Origin: Nitrospira sp.
Lineage (GTDB): Bacteria; Nitrospirota; Nitrospiria; Nitrospirales; Nitrospiraceae
Direction: 5' to 3'
Assembly: GCA_030692565.1 (NCBI GenBank)
Contig: JAUYAO010000058.1
Span: 496,001-560,000, forward strand
DNA length: 64,000 bases
Notes under the pieces: model-generated
Databases searched by the model: none
Seen by the model: the letters and a program-made list of their open reading frames with translations, nothing else
Told to the model about the DNA's origin: nothing
Translations under genes and position numbers: made by a program
In this document: positions 52,315 to 61,083 of the stretch, one piece after another
Layout of the letters: each line of letters starts with the position of its first letter
How positions within the stretch are numbered: position 1 is the first letter of the stretch

Positions 52315-52735
52315 CTGTGAGAGTCCACCGAATAGTCCTGTGCACAACATAATCGCCTAGCCCAACGCTGTCCCGGTCAAGTGTAGAGTCTCATAAGAGC
52401 ATGCAGTTGAAGGTGCACCCCCCCCTCCGGAGATGATGAATTGCTAGTTTGTCTAGCGCGACCGTTGAGTTTAATTTTTTGATCGCTTTGCGCCTCTCTT
52501 GATACCGGCTCCGTTCCAGAGCGTATGAGACCCTCTTCCTCTCTTTGCGCCACATCCTAGCTAATATTATTGTTCTTCATGATGATGAAGAAACCCGTTG
52601 GATGAGGCTAGGCTGCGATCAGGTTTCAACGCGGATAGAGCCGAGAAGACCAGCCTTTTGAGGCAAGAGACTGTCTATAACACTGTCTATAAACGTTCAG
52701 GAGGAAATGTGATGAAGTGTAAGTGTAGGAAAAAT
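52315..52735. other. Right-end non-coding stretch of the island
   Basis: About 420 bp between the helicase gene and the tRNA. No gene is supported. A T-rich segment (52460-52500) and a run of C (52420) occur. AGGAGG at 52699 precedes only a very short frame. Confidence 0.5.
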
Positions 52736-52810
52736 TGGAGCGGGAAAAGGGATTTGAACCCTCGACCCTCGCCTTGGCAAGGCGATGCTCTACCACTGAG
52801 CTATTCCCGC
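52736..52810 (-). tRNA. tRNA-Gly (anticodon GCC)
   Basis: A 75-base gene that folds into a full cloverleaf: acceptor GCGGGAA/TTCCCGC, D arm GCTC/GAGC, anticodon stem TCGCC/GGCGA around loop TTGCCAA, and T arm GAGGG/CCCTT with TTCAAAT. The CCA end is encoded. Bases 52736-52783 form the right-hand attachment site, and the identical 48 bases occur at 25551. Integration restored the gene. Confidence 0.96.
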
Positions 52811-52837
52811 TCTCAAGAGGACTCAAGAAGAGGGGGG

Positions 52838-52866
52838 ATTCTACTGAGACGGGCATGTACTGTCAA
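52838..52866 (-). promoter_or_regulatory. tRNA-Gly promoter
   Basis: On the minus strand TTGACA, a 17-bp spacer and TAGAAT end 27 bases before the tRNA 5' end. This is a near-consensus sigma70 promoter. Before insertion of the island it may also have transcribed the dehydratase gene that lay behind the tRNA. Confidence 0.8.
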
Positions 52867-53365
52867 GCAGCTCATTCCAAGAAATTGGTTGAATCAAGCA
52901 GCTTATGAATTGGGCCACAAAGGGCTAAGTCGTTACCAAATGGTAGCGCGCTATATTTGCAGTCTGAATAATATACAACACATTGTTTTTATGGAGTGTG
53001 TTGCGAGTATGCCTTACCCATACTAAGGCCATTGGTACATGAACTACTCATTGATGGCGTTACATTGAATTCTGATCTTACTGCGACGGTTGATCATATT
53101 CATTTTATATAACAGTAGTTTGAAGATTTGATTGCATTGCGGTTTTTGGAAAATGCGATGGTTTGGATATTGCGATACTGAAGTCCTGCTATGTCCAAGA
53201 ACATTCACCAGATGTCTAACGGGATCAAGAATCACGAGCTTGATTTAGCTAAGCACGAGAGTGGGTTCTTGGGCAGATCCATCAGGAAGGGGGGTGGTGG
53301 GGTTCAGTTGTGCGGAAGTAAGGGTACGCGGGCTCTTTGAGCCCTCAACTTAGGAGGTGTTCACA
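52867..53365. other. Upstream region of nxrA
   Basis: About 500 bp, AT-rich between 52870 and 53240, with no supported gene. It should hold the nxrAB promoter, but no convincing hexamer pair was found. A perfect GGGCTC-TTT-GAGCCC hairpin (53330-53344) sits just before the nxrA ribosome site and probably lies in the mRNA leader. Confidence 0.5.
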
Positions 53366-56300
53366 ATGTTTTTGTCACGCAGACAGTTTTTGAAAGTCTC
53401 TGCGGGAACGGTCGCCGCGGTGGCGGTGGCAGACAAGGTCCTGGCGTTGACCGCGCTCCAGCCGGTCATCGAAGTCGGGAACCCGCTGGGTGACTACCCG
53501 GATCGTTCGTGGGAGCGTGTCTATCACGACCAATATCGGTACGATTCATCCTTTACGTGGTGTTGTTCGCCGAACGATACGCACGCCTGCCGCATCCGGG
53601 CCTTCGTCCGGAACGGTGTGGTGATGCGCGTCGAGCAGAACTACGACCACCAAACCTACGAAGACCTCTACGGCAACCGCGGCACGTTCGCACATAATCC
53701 GCGCATGTGCTTGAAGGGGTTCACCTTCCATCGCCGCGTGTACGGTCCCTATCGCTTGAAGGGTCCGTTGATGCGGAAAGGTTGGAAGGCGTGGATGGAC
53801 GACGGCTCCCCCGAGCTGACGCCAGACACCAAGCGGAAATACAAGTTTGACAGCCGCTTCCTGGACGACATGCTTCGCGTGTCCTGGGATACGGCCTTTA
53901 CCTATGCGGCCAAGGCGATGGTGATCATTGCCACGCGGTATAGCGGTGAGGCCGGTGCGCGTCGTCTCCGCGAGCAGGGCTATGCTCCGGAAATGATCGA
54001 AATGATGAAGGGCGCAGGTACCCGGTGCTTCAAGCATCGCGCTGGTATGCCGGTGCTCGGTATTCTCGGTAAGATGGGCAACACCCGTATGAACGGTGGT
54101 ATCAACGCGTTGTTGGACACCTGGATTCGGAAGGTCAGCCCGGAACAGGCGCAGGGCGGCCGTTATTGGTCGAACTACACCTGGCACGGCGACCAGAACC
54201 CAGCCCACCCCTGGTGGTCCGGGGCGCAGGGTTCCGACATCGACCTGTCCGACATGCGCTTCTCCAAGCTGAACACCAGCTGGGGGAAGAACTTCGTTGA
54301 AAACAAGATGCCGGAAGCGCACTGGAAGTTGGAATGTATCGAGCGCGGCGCCCGCGTGGTCGTCATCACGCCCGAATACAATCCGACCGCCTATCGTGCC
54401 GACTACTGGATGCCGTTGCGTCCGGAGTCAGACGGCGCCCTCTTCCTGGGCGCCATGAAGATCATTGTCGATGAAAACATGCACGACATTGACTTCTTGA
54501 AGTCATTCACCGACGCGCCCATCCTGGTGCGTACCGACACCCTCCAGTATCTGGATCCGCGGGATGTGGTGAAGGACTATGCCTTCCCCGACTTCTCGAA
54601 GAGCTACTCGGGCCGCATGCAATCGTTGAAGCCGGAGCAGATCGAACGGCTCGGCGGCATGATGGTTTGGGATCTCAACAAGAAGCAGGCGGTGCCCCTC
54701 CATCGTGAACAGGTGGGATGGCATTATACGAACAGCGGTATCGACGCAGCCCTCAACGGCACCTTCCGCGTGAAGCTGCTCAACGGTCGTGAGATCGATG
54801 CGATGCCGGTGTGGCAGATGTACCTGGTGCACTTCCAGGACTACGACCTGGATACCACGCATCAGATTTGCCGTACTCCGAAGGACCTCATCGTCCGGTG
54901 GGCCCGCGACTCAGGCACGATCAAGCCTGCCGCGATCCACAACGGTGAAGGCACCTGTCACTATTTCCATCAGACCATTAACGCCCGCGGCGCCGCGATG
55001 GTGCTCATCATCACCGGGAACGTCGGGAAGTTCGGAACGGGACAGCATACCTGGGCCGGGAACTACAAAGCCGGAACATGGACCGCCACCCCCTGGTCCG
55101 GCGCTGGTCTGGCTGTGCACACCGGTGAAGATCCGTTCAACATCACGACGGATCCGAACGCGCACGGTAAGGAAATTAAGACCAAGTCGTACTACTACGG
55201 CGAAGAGGTCGGGTATTGGAACCACGGTGATACCGCCTTGATCGTCAATACTCCCAAGTATGGACGAAAGGTCTTCACAGGGAAAACCCATATGCCAACC
55301 CCGAGCAAGTTCCGTTGGGTGACCAACGTCAACGTGCTCAACAACGCCAAGCACCATTACGACATGGTGCGCAACGTGGATCCGAACATCGAGACCCTGA
55401 TCACTCAGGACATCGAGATGACCTCGGACGTCAACCACAACGATATCGCCTTTGCCTGTAACTCATGGATGGAGTTCACCTATCCGGAAATGACCGTGAC
55501 GGTGTCCAATCCGTGGGTGCAGATTTGGAAGGGTGGTATTCGCCCCTTGTACGACACCCGCAACGACCTCGATACCTTCGCAGGCGTGGCGGCGAAATTG
55601 TCGGACATGACCGGCGACAAGCGCATGAAAGACTACTTCGCGATGGTCTATACCAACCGCGTTGACGTCTATGCGCAGCGGATGCTCGATGCCTCCTCGA
55701 CCTTCTATGGCTACTCAGCAGACGTCATGCTGAAGTCGGAAAAGGGCTGGATGGTCATGGTCCGTACCTATCCGCGGCACCCCTTCTGGGAAGAGACCAA
55801 CGAGTCGAAGCCCATGTGGACCCGCAGCGGCCGGTACGAGAACTATCGTATCGAGCCGGAAGCCATCGAGTACGGCGAAAACTTCATCTCTCACCGTGAG
55901 GGACCGGAAGCGACACCGTACCTGCCGAACGCCATCTTTACGACGAACCCCTATGTTCGTCCGGATGACTACGGTATTCCGATCACGGCGCAACATCACG
56001 ATGACAAGACCGTCCGGAACATCAAGCTGTCCTGGCACGAGATCAAGCGTCACAGCAACCCGTTGTGGGAAAAAGGGTACCAGTTCTACTGCGTCACCCC
56101 GAAGACCCGTCACCGGGTGCACAGCCAATGGTCGGTGAACGACTGGGTACAGATCTATGAGTCGAACTTCGGCGATCCGTACCGCATGGACAAGCGGACG
56201 CCTGGTGTCGGCGAACACCAGTTGCACATCAACCCGCAGGCCGCGAAAGACCGCGGCATCAACGACGGCGACTACGTCTATGTGGACGGCAACCCGGTGG

Positions 56301-56803
56301 ACCGGCCGTACCGCGGCTGGAAGCCGAGCGATCCCTATTACAAGGTGGCGCGGTTGATGATCCGGGCGAAGTACAACCCCTCCTATCCGTACCACGTGAC
56401 GATGGCGAAGCACGCCCCGTACGTGGCGACGCCGAAGTCGGTGAAAGGCCACGAGACACGTCCGGACGGACGCGCCATCGCGGTGGACACCGGTTATCAG
56501 TCCAACTTCCGGTATGGGGCCCAACAGTCCTTTACCCGGAACTGGTTGATGCCGATGCACCAAACCGACTCACTCCCGGGTAAGCACGCGATTGCCTGGA
56601 AGTTTAAGTGGGGCTATCAGGTCGACCACCACGCGATCAACACGGTACCGAAGGAATGTCTCATCCGCATCACCAAGGCGGAAGACGGCGGTATCGGTGC
56701 ACGTGGTCCGTGGGAACCGGTCCGGACAGGCTTCACGCCGGGTCAGGAAAACGAGTTCATGATCAAGTGGCTCAAGGGCGAACACATCAAGATCAAGGTG
56801 TAA
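53366..56803 (+). CDS. nxrA: Nitrite oxidoreductase alpha subunit
   Basis: A 1145-residue type II DMSO-reductase-family protein that oxidises nitrite to nitrate at a molybdopterin cofactor. The start follows AGGAGG. A Tat signal (SRRQFLK) begins the protein, supporting a periplasmic location. The N-terminal cluster site reads C-x3-D-x3-C (CSPNDTHAC, about residue 69) with a fourth Cys in RMCLKG. The Mo-ligand region is YTWHGDQNPAHPWWSG, whose Asp aligns with the NarG Mo ligand. Length and motifs match Nitrospira NxrA. It is followed by nxrB after 85 bp without a terminator. Confidence 0.96.
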   Translation: MFLSRRQFLKVSAGTVAAVAVADKVLALTALQPVIEVGNPLGDYPDRSWERVYHDQYRYDSSFTWCCSPNDTHACRIRAFVRNGVVMRVEQNYDHQTYEDLYGNRGTFAHNPRMCLKGFTFHRRVYGPYRLKGPLMRKGWKAWMDDGSPELTPDTKRKYKFDSRFLDDMLRVSWDTAFTYAAKAMVIIATRYSGEAGARRLREQGYAPEMIEMMKGAGTRCFKHRAGMPVLGILGKMGNTRMNGGINALLDTWIRKVSPEQAQGGRYWSNYTWHGDQNPAHPWWSGAQGSDIDLSDMRFSKLNTSWGKNFVENKMPEAHWKLECIERGARVVVITPEYNPTAYRADYWMPLRPESDGALFLGAMKIIVDENMHDIDFLKSFTDAPILVRTDTLQYLDPRDVVKDYAFPDFSKSYSGRMQSLKPEQIERLGGMMVWDLNKKQAVPLHREQVGWHYTNSGIDAALNGTFRVKLLNGREIDAMPVWQMYLVHFQDYDLDTTHQICRTPKDLIVRWARDSGTIKPAAIHNGEGTCHYFHQTINARGAAMVLIITGNVGKFGTGQHTWAGNYKAGTWTATPWSGAGLAVHTGEDPFNITTDPNAHGKEIKTKSYYYGEEVGYWNHGDTALIVNTPKYGRKVFTGKTHMPTPSKFRWVTNVNVLNNAKHHYDMVRNVDPNIETLITQDIEMTSDVNHNDIAFACNSWMEFTYPEMTVTVSNPWVQIWKGGIRPLYDTRNDLDTFAGVAAKLSDMTGDKRMKDYFAMVYTNRVDVYAQRMLDASSTFYGYSADVMLKSEKGWMVMVRTYPRHPFWEETNESKPMWTRSGRYENYRIEPEAIEYGENFISHREGPEATPYLPNAIFTTNPYVRPDDYGIPITAQHHDDKTVRNIKLSWHEIKRHSNPLWEKGYQFYCVTPKTRHRVHSQWSVNDWVQIYESNFGDPYRMDKRTPGVGEHQLHINPQAAKDRGINDGDYVYVDGNPVDRPYRGWKPSDPYYKVARLMIRAKYNPSYPYHVTMAKHAPYVATPKSVKGHETRPDGRAIAVDTGYQSNFRYGAQQSFTRNWLMPMHQTDSLPGKHAIAWKFKWGYQVDHHAINTVPKECLIRITKAEDGGIGARGPWEPVRTGFTPGQENEFMIKWLKGEHIKIKV

Positions 56804-56888
56804 GGCCGCGAGTCGGACAACTTGAATGGAAATGTGTCAGTAACAATGAGTCACTACATTCGGATCATGACTACAAGGAGGATTCACA

Positions 56889-58178
56889 ATGCCAGAAGTT
56901 TATAACTGGCAACTGGGACGGAAGATGCTGTATCCCTACGAGGAACGGCATCCGAAGTGGCAGTTTGCCTTTGTGTTCAACATCAATCGGTGCTTGGCTT
57001 GTCAGACCTGTTCGATGGCCGACAAGTCGACCTGGCTCTTCTCGAAGGGTCAGGAATACATGTGGTGGAACAACGTGGAAACGAAGCCCTACGGCGGATA
57101 TCCACAGTTCTACGACGTGAAGATCACCCAGCTCATCGAGCAGGTGAACCCGGGTGGCCAGGTGTGGAACGTCCGCGTGGGACGGAAGCACCATGCGCCC
57201 TACGGCGTGTTCGAAGGTATGACCATTTTCGACGCCGGCGCCAAAGTGGGCCAGGCGGCGATCGGGTACATTCCGACGGACCAAGAGTGGCGGTTCGTGA
57301 ACATCTATGAAGATACGGCGACCTCGATGCGCGCCCTCGTGGAAGGCATCGACAAGACCGGATTTTCACGGGACGAACCGTGGAAGATGACGGGCAGCAG
57401 TCTGCCGGAGCATGAGACGTTCTTCTTCTATCTCCAGCGGATTTGCAACCACTGCACTTACCCGGGCTGCTTGGCAGCCTGCCCGCGCAAGGCGATCTAC
57501 AAGCGGCCGGAAGACGGCATTGTGTTGATCGACCAGAATCGTTGCCGCGGGTACAAGAAGTGCGTGGAGCAGTGCCCGTTCAAGAAGCCGATGTATCGTG
57601 GCACGACACGCGTGTCTGAAAAGTGCATCGCGTGCTATCCGCGCATCGAAGGGAAGGACCCGTTGACCGGTGGCGAGCCGATGGAAACGCGCTGTATGGC
57701 GGCCTGCGTCGGAAAGATCCGTATGCAGAGCCTGGTGCGCATCGGTGAGGACGGTCTCTGGGCGGAAGATCGGTGGCATCCCCTGTACTACACGATTCGT
57801 GTGGAGCAGGTGGCGCTCCCGCTGTACCCACAGTGGGGCACTGAGCCCAACGGCTTCTACATCCCACCGCGGCACAGCCCCCGTGGCTATGCGCGGCAGA
57901 TGTTTGGCCCGGGCGTGGACAACGCCATCGAGAAGTATCTCGTGCCCAGCCGCGAACTGTTGGCGGTGCTCCAGCTCTGGAGAGCCAGTCAGCAGATCGT
58001 CTTCCGGTACGACGTCATCCCTGGTCCGAAGGTGTTCGAGACCCAGATCCACGGTAAGCGTTTCGAGATGTATAACGATACCGTGCTGGGCTTCAACAAG
58101 TCGGGCAAGGAAGTGGCGCGTATTCAGGTCGAAGAGCCGATCTACATTCGGCCGGCCGAGCGCGTAACCTGGCTGTAA
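56889..58178 (+). CDS. nxrB: Nitrite oxidoreductase beta subunit
   Basis: A 429-residue iron-sulfur protein passing electrons from NxrA. Four cluster motifs are visible: CLACQTC near residue 33, CNHCTYPGCLAACP (about 182), CRGYKKCVEQCP (about 218) and CIACYPRIEG with CMAACVG (about 243-275). In the first motif the position of the fourth Cys of NarH is Asp (CSMAD instead of CSVTC). No signal peptide is present, so export would be by hitch-hiking with Tat-targeted NxrA. AAGGAGG precedes the ATG. A strong hairpin follows. No gamma subunit or TorD-type chaperone is adjacent. Confidence 0.96.
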   Translation: MPEVYNWQLGRKMLYPYEERHPKWQFAFVFNINRCLACQTCSMADKSTWLFSKGQEYMWWNNVETKPYGGYPQFYDVKITQLIEQVNPGGQVWNVRVGRKHHAPYGVFEGMTIFDAGAKVGQAAIGYIPTDQEWRFVNIYEDTATSMRALVEGIDKTGFSRDEPWKMTGSSLPEHETFFFYLQRICNHCTYPGCLAACPRKAIYKRPEDGIVLIDQNRCRGYKKCVEQCPFKKPMYRGTTRVSEKCIACYPRIEGKDPLTGGEPMETRCMAACVGKIRMQSLVRIGEDGLWAEDRWHPLYYTIRVEQVALPLYPQWGTEPNGFYIPPRHSPRGYARQMFGPGVDNAIEKYLVPSRELLAVLQLWRASQQIVFRYDVIPGPKVFETQIHGKRFEMYNDTVLGFNKSGKEVARIQVEEPIYIRPAERVTWL

Positions 58179-58200
58179 TTTAAGTCAGGATCGCTTCAGT

Positions 58201-58234
58201 GAGGGGCGGGGTTCCTTCGGGAACTCCGCCCCTC
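58201..58234 (+). terminator. nxrAB terminator hairpin
   Basis: A 15-bp stem (58201-58215 with 58220-58234, one G-T wobble) is closed by the stable tetraloop TTCG, 22 bases after the nxrB stop. The tail CACCTATTTT is only weakly T-rich. It should terminate transcription or stabilise the abundant nxr mRNA. Confidence 0.75.
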
Positions 58235-58462
58235 ACCTATTTTGAGAGAAGTCTGTGGTCGGACTTTCCTGCTCATTCATCCTCATATTTTTGAGGAGTC
58301 ACTCAATGGACTGTCGAAGTAGTTCTCTTTGACCCCGCTGTCCATGCCATATCAGCCTTTTGGTCCAGATAACTGGCCCATCTGTACACTTGACGGGTTA
58401 CCAGGCCTCACGTACAGTCATAAAATGCTTCCTATTCTCGCGATGATCGTGGAGGAACTTGG

Positions 58463-58792
58463 GTGACTGGTCAGCCAAAACCATCTGTTCCATTCGCTGC
58501 ACAAGCGGTCCCCTTTGATGAGCTTTTGGCGTCAGGGAAAATTCCGCAAGAATACGTAGCCACTGAGTATTTAGGGCAACAGTTCGTGGAGCGGCTGGTT
58601 CACTATATTCTCAGCGTTCCGGCAGGTAGTTACACGATGGCGCAATTGAGCCATTTGCTTGAACAGCTTGACCCGCGTGCCCAGGTGTTTTTCTTCAAGC
58701 GCCTGAAAGAAACCAGCCCCGACAGCCTGAAAGATTTTGCGCCGCTCTACTATGGCTTTATGAACGAATTCCATTCCCTTCTCTTTACCTAG
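58463..58792 (+). CDS. Unknown 109-residue protein downstream of nxrAB
   Basis: GTG start with GGAGG at good spacing. The soluble, helical product contains YLGQQFVERLVHYILSVPAG, then a segment LSHLLEQLDPRAQVFFFKRL. The second half has the feel of a small helix-turn-helix or adaptor domain. No family is recognised. It is separated from nxrB by a terminator, so it is probably transcribed alone. Confidence 0.65.
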   Translation: MTGQPKPSVPFAAQAVPFDELLASGKIPQEYVATEYLGQQFVERLVHYILSVPAGSYTMAQLSHLLEQLDPRAQVFFFKRLKETSPDSLKDFAPLYYGFMNEFHSLLFT

Positions 58793-58810
58793 CCGTCGAG
58801 AAAATTTTCC

Positions 58811-58838
58811 TTGTTGCTAGCAGGTTCTCATGTATAAT
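58811..58838 (+). promoter_or_regulatory. Candidate promoter of the 58873 gene
   Basis: TTGTTG, a 16-bp spacer and a perfect TATAAT lie about 35 bp upstream of the start codon. The -10 is consensus and the -35 is weak. Confidence 0.45.
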
Positions 58839-58872
58839 TGAGAGGTTAAACTTTTTCAGATGAAGGAGCATC

Positions 58873-59241
58873 ATGAACTCAAGCCTGCAGCGAGCCGTCA
58901 CTAGCTTCTACAACCTCATTTATGAGGCCCAAACCTTTGCGACGGCGATGGCCCGTATCGATACAGCGGAGCAAGAGCACTATGCCGGGCGTATCGAAGG
59001 TCTCAACTGGGTGCTCGATCGGTGCCAGGAACTCGAAGATATGGACACCAATCTGACGCCGTCGTCGCTTCAGCGTGTGCTGGGTGAAGTGAAGTCCGAT
59101 CTCGATCATGAATTGTCGGTGCAGAGACGTGAAAAAGGGCGCCGAGCGGATGGCAGGGAAGAAGCCCTGAATTTTGTATCGGATTACCTGTCCAGTCTCA
59201 TCACTGCGACCGAGATCGAGTCAGCTAAGACATCCGTCTAG
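58873..59241 (+). CDS. Unknown helical 122-residue protein
   Basis: AAGGAGCATC precedes the ATG. The product is helical throughout (SFYNLIYEAQTFATAMARID, GRIEGLNWVLDRCQELEDMD) with a charged middle (RREKGRRADGREE). There is no signal or membrane segment. No family is recognised. It is probably a soluble dimeric or adaptor protein. Confidence 0.65.
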   Translation: MNSSLQRAVTSFYNLIYEAQTFATAMARIDTAEQEHYAGRIEGLNWVLDRCQELEDMDTNLTPSSLQRVLGEVKSDLDHELSVQRREKGRRADGREEALNFVSDYLSSLITATEIESAKTSV

Positions 59242-59305
59242 ATTACTGTGCGGGGCGTGTGCTTCCCGGTTCACGTCCTCTTCCCCCCTTCTACAGGCGC
59301 GTCGT

Positions 59306-59533
59306 ATGGCCTTGGCTCGAGAGTGGATTATCTTCGCCCTCTGCCTTGGGGCAGGGGGGCATCTCGCGCTAGGCTTTGTCCTGCACGCTCCAGACATATG
59401 GCCTTGGAGCCGAGCTGGCCTGTATGGTCTCCTCAGCGGGTTGTTCATCTACGTTCTCGTGCAAGCGGTGCGCTTCCTCTGGTCACGGGTCCATACCAAA
59501 CGATCTGAGCTAGAACAGGATGCCGGTGACTAG
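59306..59533 (+). CDS. Small two-helix membrane protein
   Basis: A 75-residue product from ATG 59306 with two membrane helices (about 8-26 and 37-55) and a charged C-terminus (HTKRSELEQDAGD). The open frame extends upstream into the previous gene without a ribosome site. No family is recognised. Confidence 0.5.
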   Translation: MALAREWIIFALCLGAGGHLALGFVLHAPDIWPWSRAGLYGLLSGLFIYVLVQAVRFLWSRVHTKRSELEQDAGD

Positions 59534-59627
59534 TCGGCCATTCCCTTCTATCTATTTATCCCAAACATCAATCAAGAGTCTGCCTGACTCCGTTGACCCT
59601 CGGTTTCTCCTTGCATAGAATCATCCT

Positions 59628-59909
59628 ATGTCTGTTCCGCCCAAATGGCTTCCAAGAAAATCCGGGCCGATCGGCACGCCGATGAGGAACTCACCCGCCA
59701 AAGCGTCGCAACCGGCTGATCAATTCGGCGCACTCCAGGCGTCGCTCTTGTATTGCCCCCGTTGTCGCGTTGCCACACCCACGAGAGAGCGGCTTCTGCT
59801 CGTCTTGCCATCGGGCAATCTCTATGAATACCTCTGTCAGCACTGCGGGACTTCCACCGGCTCCAAGACCGATACCCACAGTGTAGATCTCGGAATTTCA
59901 AGAGGCTAA
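59628..59909 (+). CDS. Zinc-ribbon-like small protein
   Basis: A 93-residue protein with CPRC (about 43) and CQHC (about 69) spaced as in a zinc ribbon, enclosing a beta-rich segment (ERLLLVLPSGNLYEYL). Such ribbons bind nucleic acid or protein. No ribosome site is obvious. Function unknown. Confidence 0.6.
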   Translation: MSVPPKWLPRKSGPIGTPMRNSPAKASQPADQFGALQASLLYCPRCRVATPTRERLLLVLPSGNLYEYLCQHCGTSTGSKTDTHSVDLGISRG

Positions 59910-60028
59910 AGCTGTCTCAGTTTGGACGGCTCCGAAGGAAAAGGCGCACCTTCCCTTGGGAGAGAATTCGGCAAGTTGCTTCGCCTGCAGTTAGACGGGG
60001 TTGGATTAACTCCGGCAAGAAACCCGCT

Positions 60029-60292
60029 TCATCCCACTTGTTCGAGGGTAATTCCTTCCTCGATCAGCATCACTGGAATGTTCTCACGAATGGGGTAGAA
60101 GATCTTCGCATCGGCGCGTACGAGACCGCCGTCGACTCGTTGCGTGACGCCTTGTTTGCCCCTATTCTGTAGCCCTCCCCGACCAATCGCCTCGTTGATT
60201 CGTCGAACGAGAACCTCATCTGCCAGCGAAACAGGCTGTTTCGTTTCAGGACAGCAAAGAATTGCTAACAGATCTTTGTCTATGGCCATCAC
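60029..60292 (-). CDS. Trm112/UPF0434-like small protein
   Basis: An 87-residue protein opening with MAIDKDLLAILCCPETKQPV, the beginning typical of the Trm112 family, and ending with FYPIRENIPVMLIEEG, also typical. Trm112 activates several methyltransferases; bacterial members are small cytoplasmic proteins of unclear role. The usual second Cys of the N-terminal pair is absent after CCP. ATG 60289 is an equally good start. Confidence 0.8.
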   Translation of the reverse strand: MMAIDKDLLAILCCPETKQPVSLADEVLVRRINEAIGRGGLQNRGKQGVTQRVDGGLVRADAKIFYPIRENIPVMLIEEGITLEQVG

Positions 60293-60459
60293 GGTTCCCC
60301 TTCATCAAGCGCAGACAATGGCGTTGAGAATTCCAGCGATCACTAAGAATAGTGCACCGCGTACAGTGAGTTCAAGAGCACACGGAGTTCTTCTGTAGGG
60401 TTGTCGTTTCTGTTACACTTGAGCGCAACTGTCAGCCAACTTCATCCCAGTGGAATGCC

Positions 60460-61083
60460 ATGCTGCGCGATATCTGGCGAGTCTTTGCGACCGGTCTCTT
60501 CTTGCTCCTGCCAGCGTGGGCGACCTATATGATTCTTGCTGCCCTTTTTCAGACACTCGACGAAGTACTGAATAACGTGGTGGGGGATCATGTGTCTCGC
60601 CACGTCCCTGGTCTTGGGCTTATCATACTTGTTTCGTTAGTGTTGATAGTAGGTGCGCTCACGACGCATGTCATTGGCCAACGACTGGTCTCTTATGTGG
60701 AGCAGAAGTTGGAACAAATCCCTCTCGTGCGCAGCATCTATCTGACGATGAAGGGCATGACCGATATCCTGAACTTTCGGTCGAGATTCGGTCAAAGCAC
60801 AGTGGTGGCCTTCCCGTTCCCTCGTGACGGACTCTGGGCGTTGGGATTTGTTATGGGAACCGCTCCCTCCGTCCTTCAAGTCGCACGGATCGATCGATTA
60901 TTGATGGTTTTTGTTCCGACAGCAATCCATCCGTTTACCGGTTACCTTGCCTTTGTCCCGGAAAAGGAATTGCGTGCCCTCAATCTGCCAGCAGAGGATG
61001 CGATGAAGATGGAATTCTCTGCAGGATTGTTCAAGCCAGCGGCCGGCTGGTTACAACCTCCTCACCCACCCCGATCAGTATGA
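60460..61083 (+). CDS. DUF502 membrane protein
   Basis: A 207-residue inner-membrane protein with two N-terminal helices (about 8-30 and 50-72). The DUF502 signature IPLVRSIYLTMKGMTDIL precedes a soluble C-terminal domain containing VFVPTAIHPFTGYLAFVP. The function of the family is unknown. The stop overlaps the next start (ATGA). Confidence 0.85.
   Translation: MLRDIWRVFATGLFLLLPAWATYMILAALFQTLDEVLNNVVGDHVSRHVPGLGLIILVSLVLIVGALTTHVIGQRLVSYVEQKLEQIPLVRSIYLTMKGMTDILNFRSRFGQSTVVAFPFPRDGLWALGFVMGTAPSVLQVARIDRLLMVFVPTAIHPFTGYLAFVPEKELRALNLPAEDAMKMEFSAGLFKPAAGWLQPPHPPRSV

Larger units (their letters stand above)
25551..52783. mobile_element. 27-kb genomic (defence) island in tRNA-Gly
   Basis: The island is delimited by perfect 48-bp direct repeats derived from tRNA-Gly(GCC). 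Contents are a type I RM operon with embedded genes, ankyrin and unknown proteins, a three-gene integrase-like operon, toxin-antitoxin genes and remnants, an excisionase-integrase pair, and a nuclease-helicase pair. No conjugation, relaxase or replication gene is seen, so it is an integrative element that may rely on helpers or may be immobile. The integrase most likely to have used the tRNA is at 46549-47628, with a small DNA-binding protein upstream, but two integrases are present and the island may be composite. Confidence 0.88.

Noticed and set aside
52598-53026. A 142-codon plus-strand frame across the tRNA-Gly gene
   Set aside because: It reads through the complement of the tRNA and has no conserved features.
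55715-56563. A 282-codon open frame antisense to nxrA (another of 258 codons at 53546-54322)
   Set aside because: Arg/His/Val-rich shadow of a GC-rich, strongly coding gene; no ribosome site and no family features.
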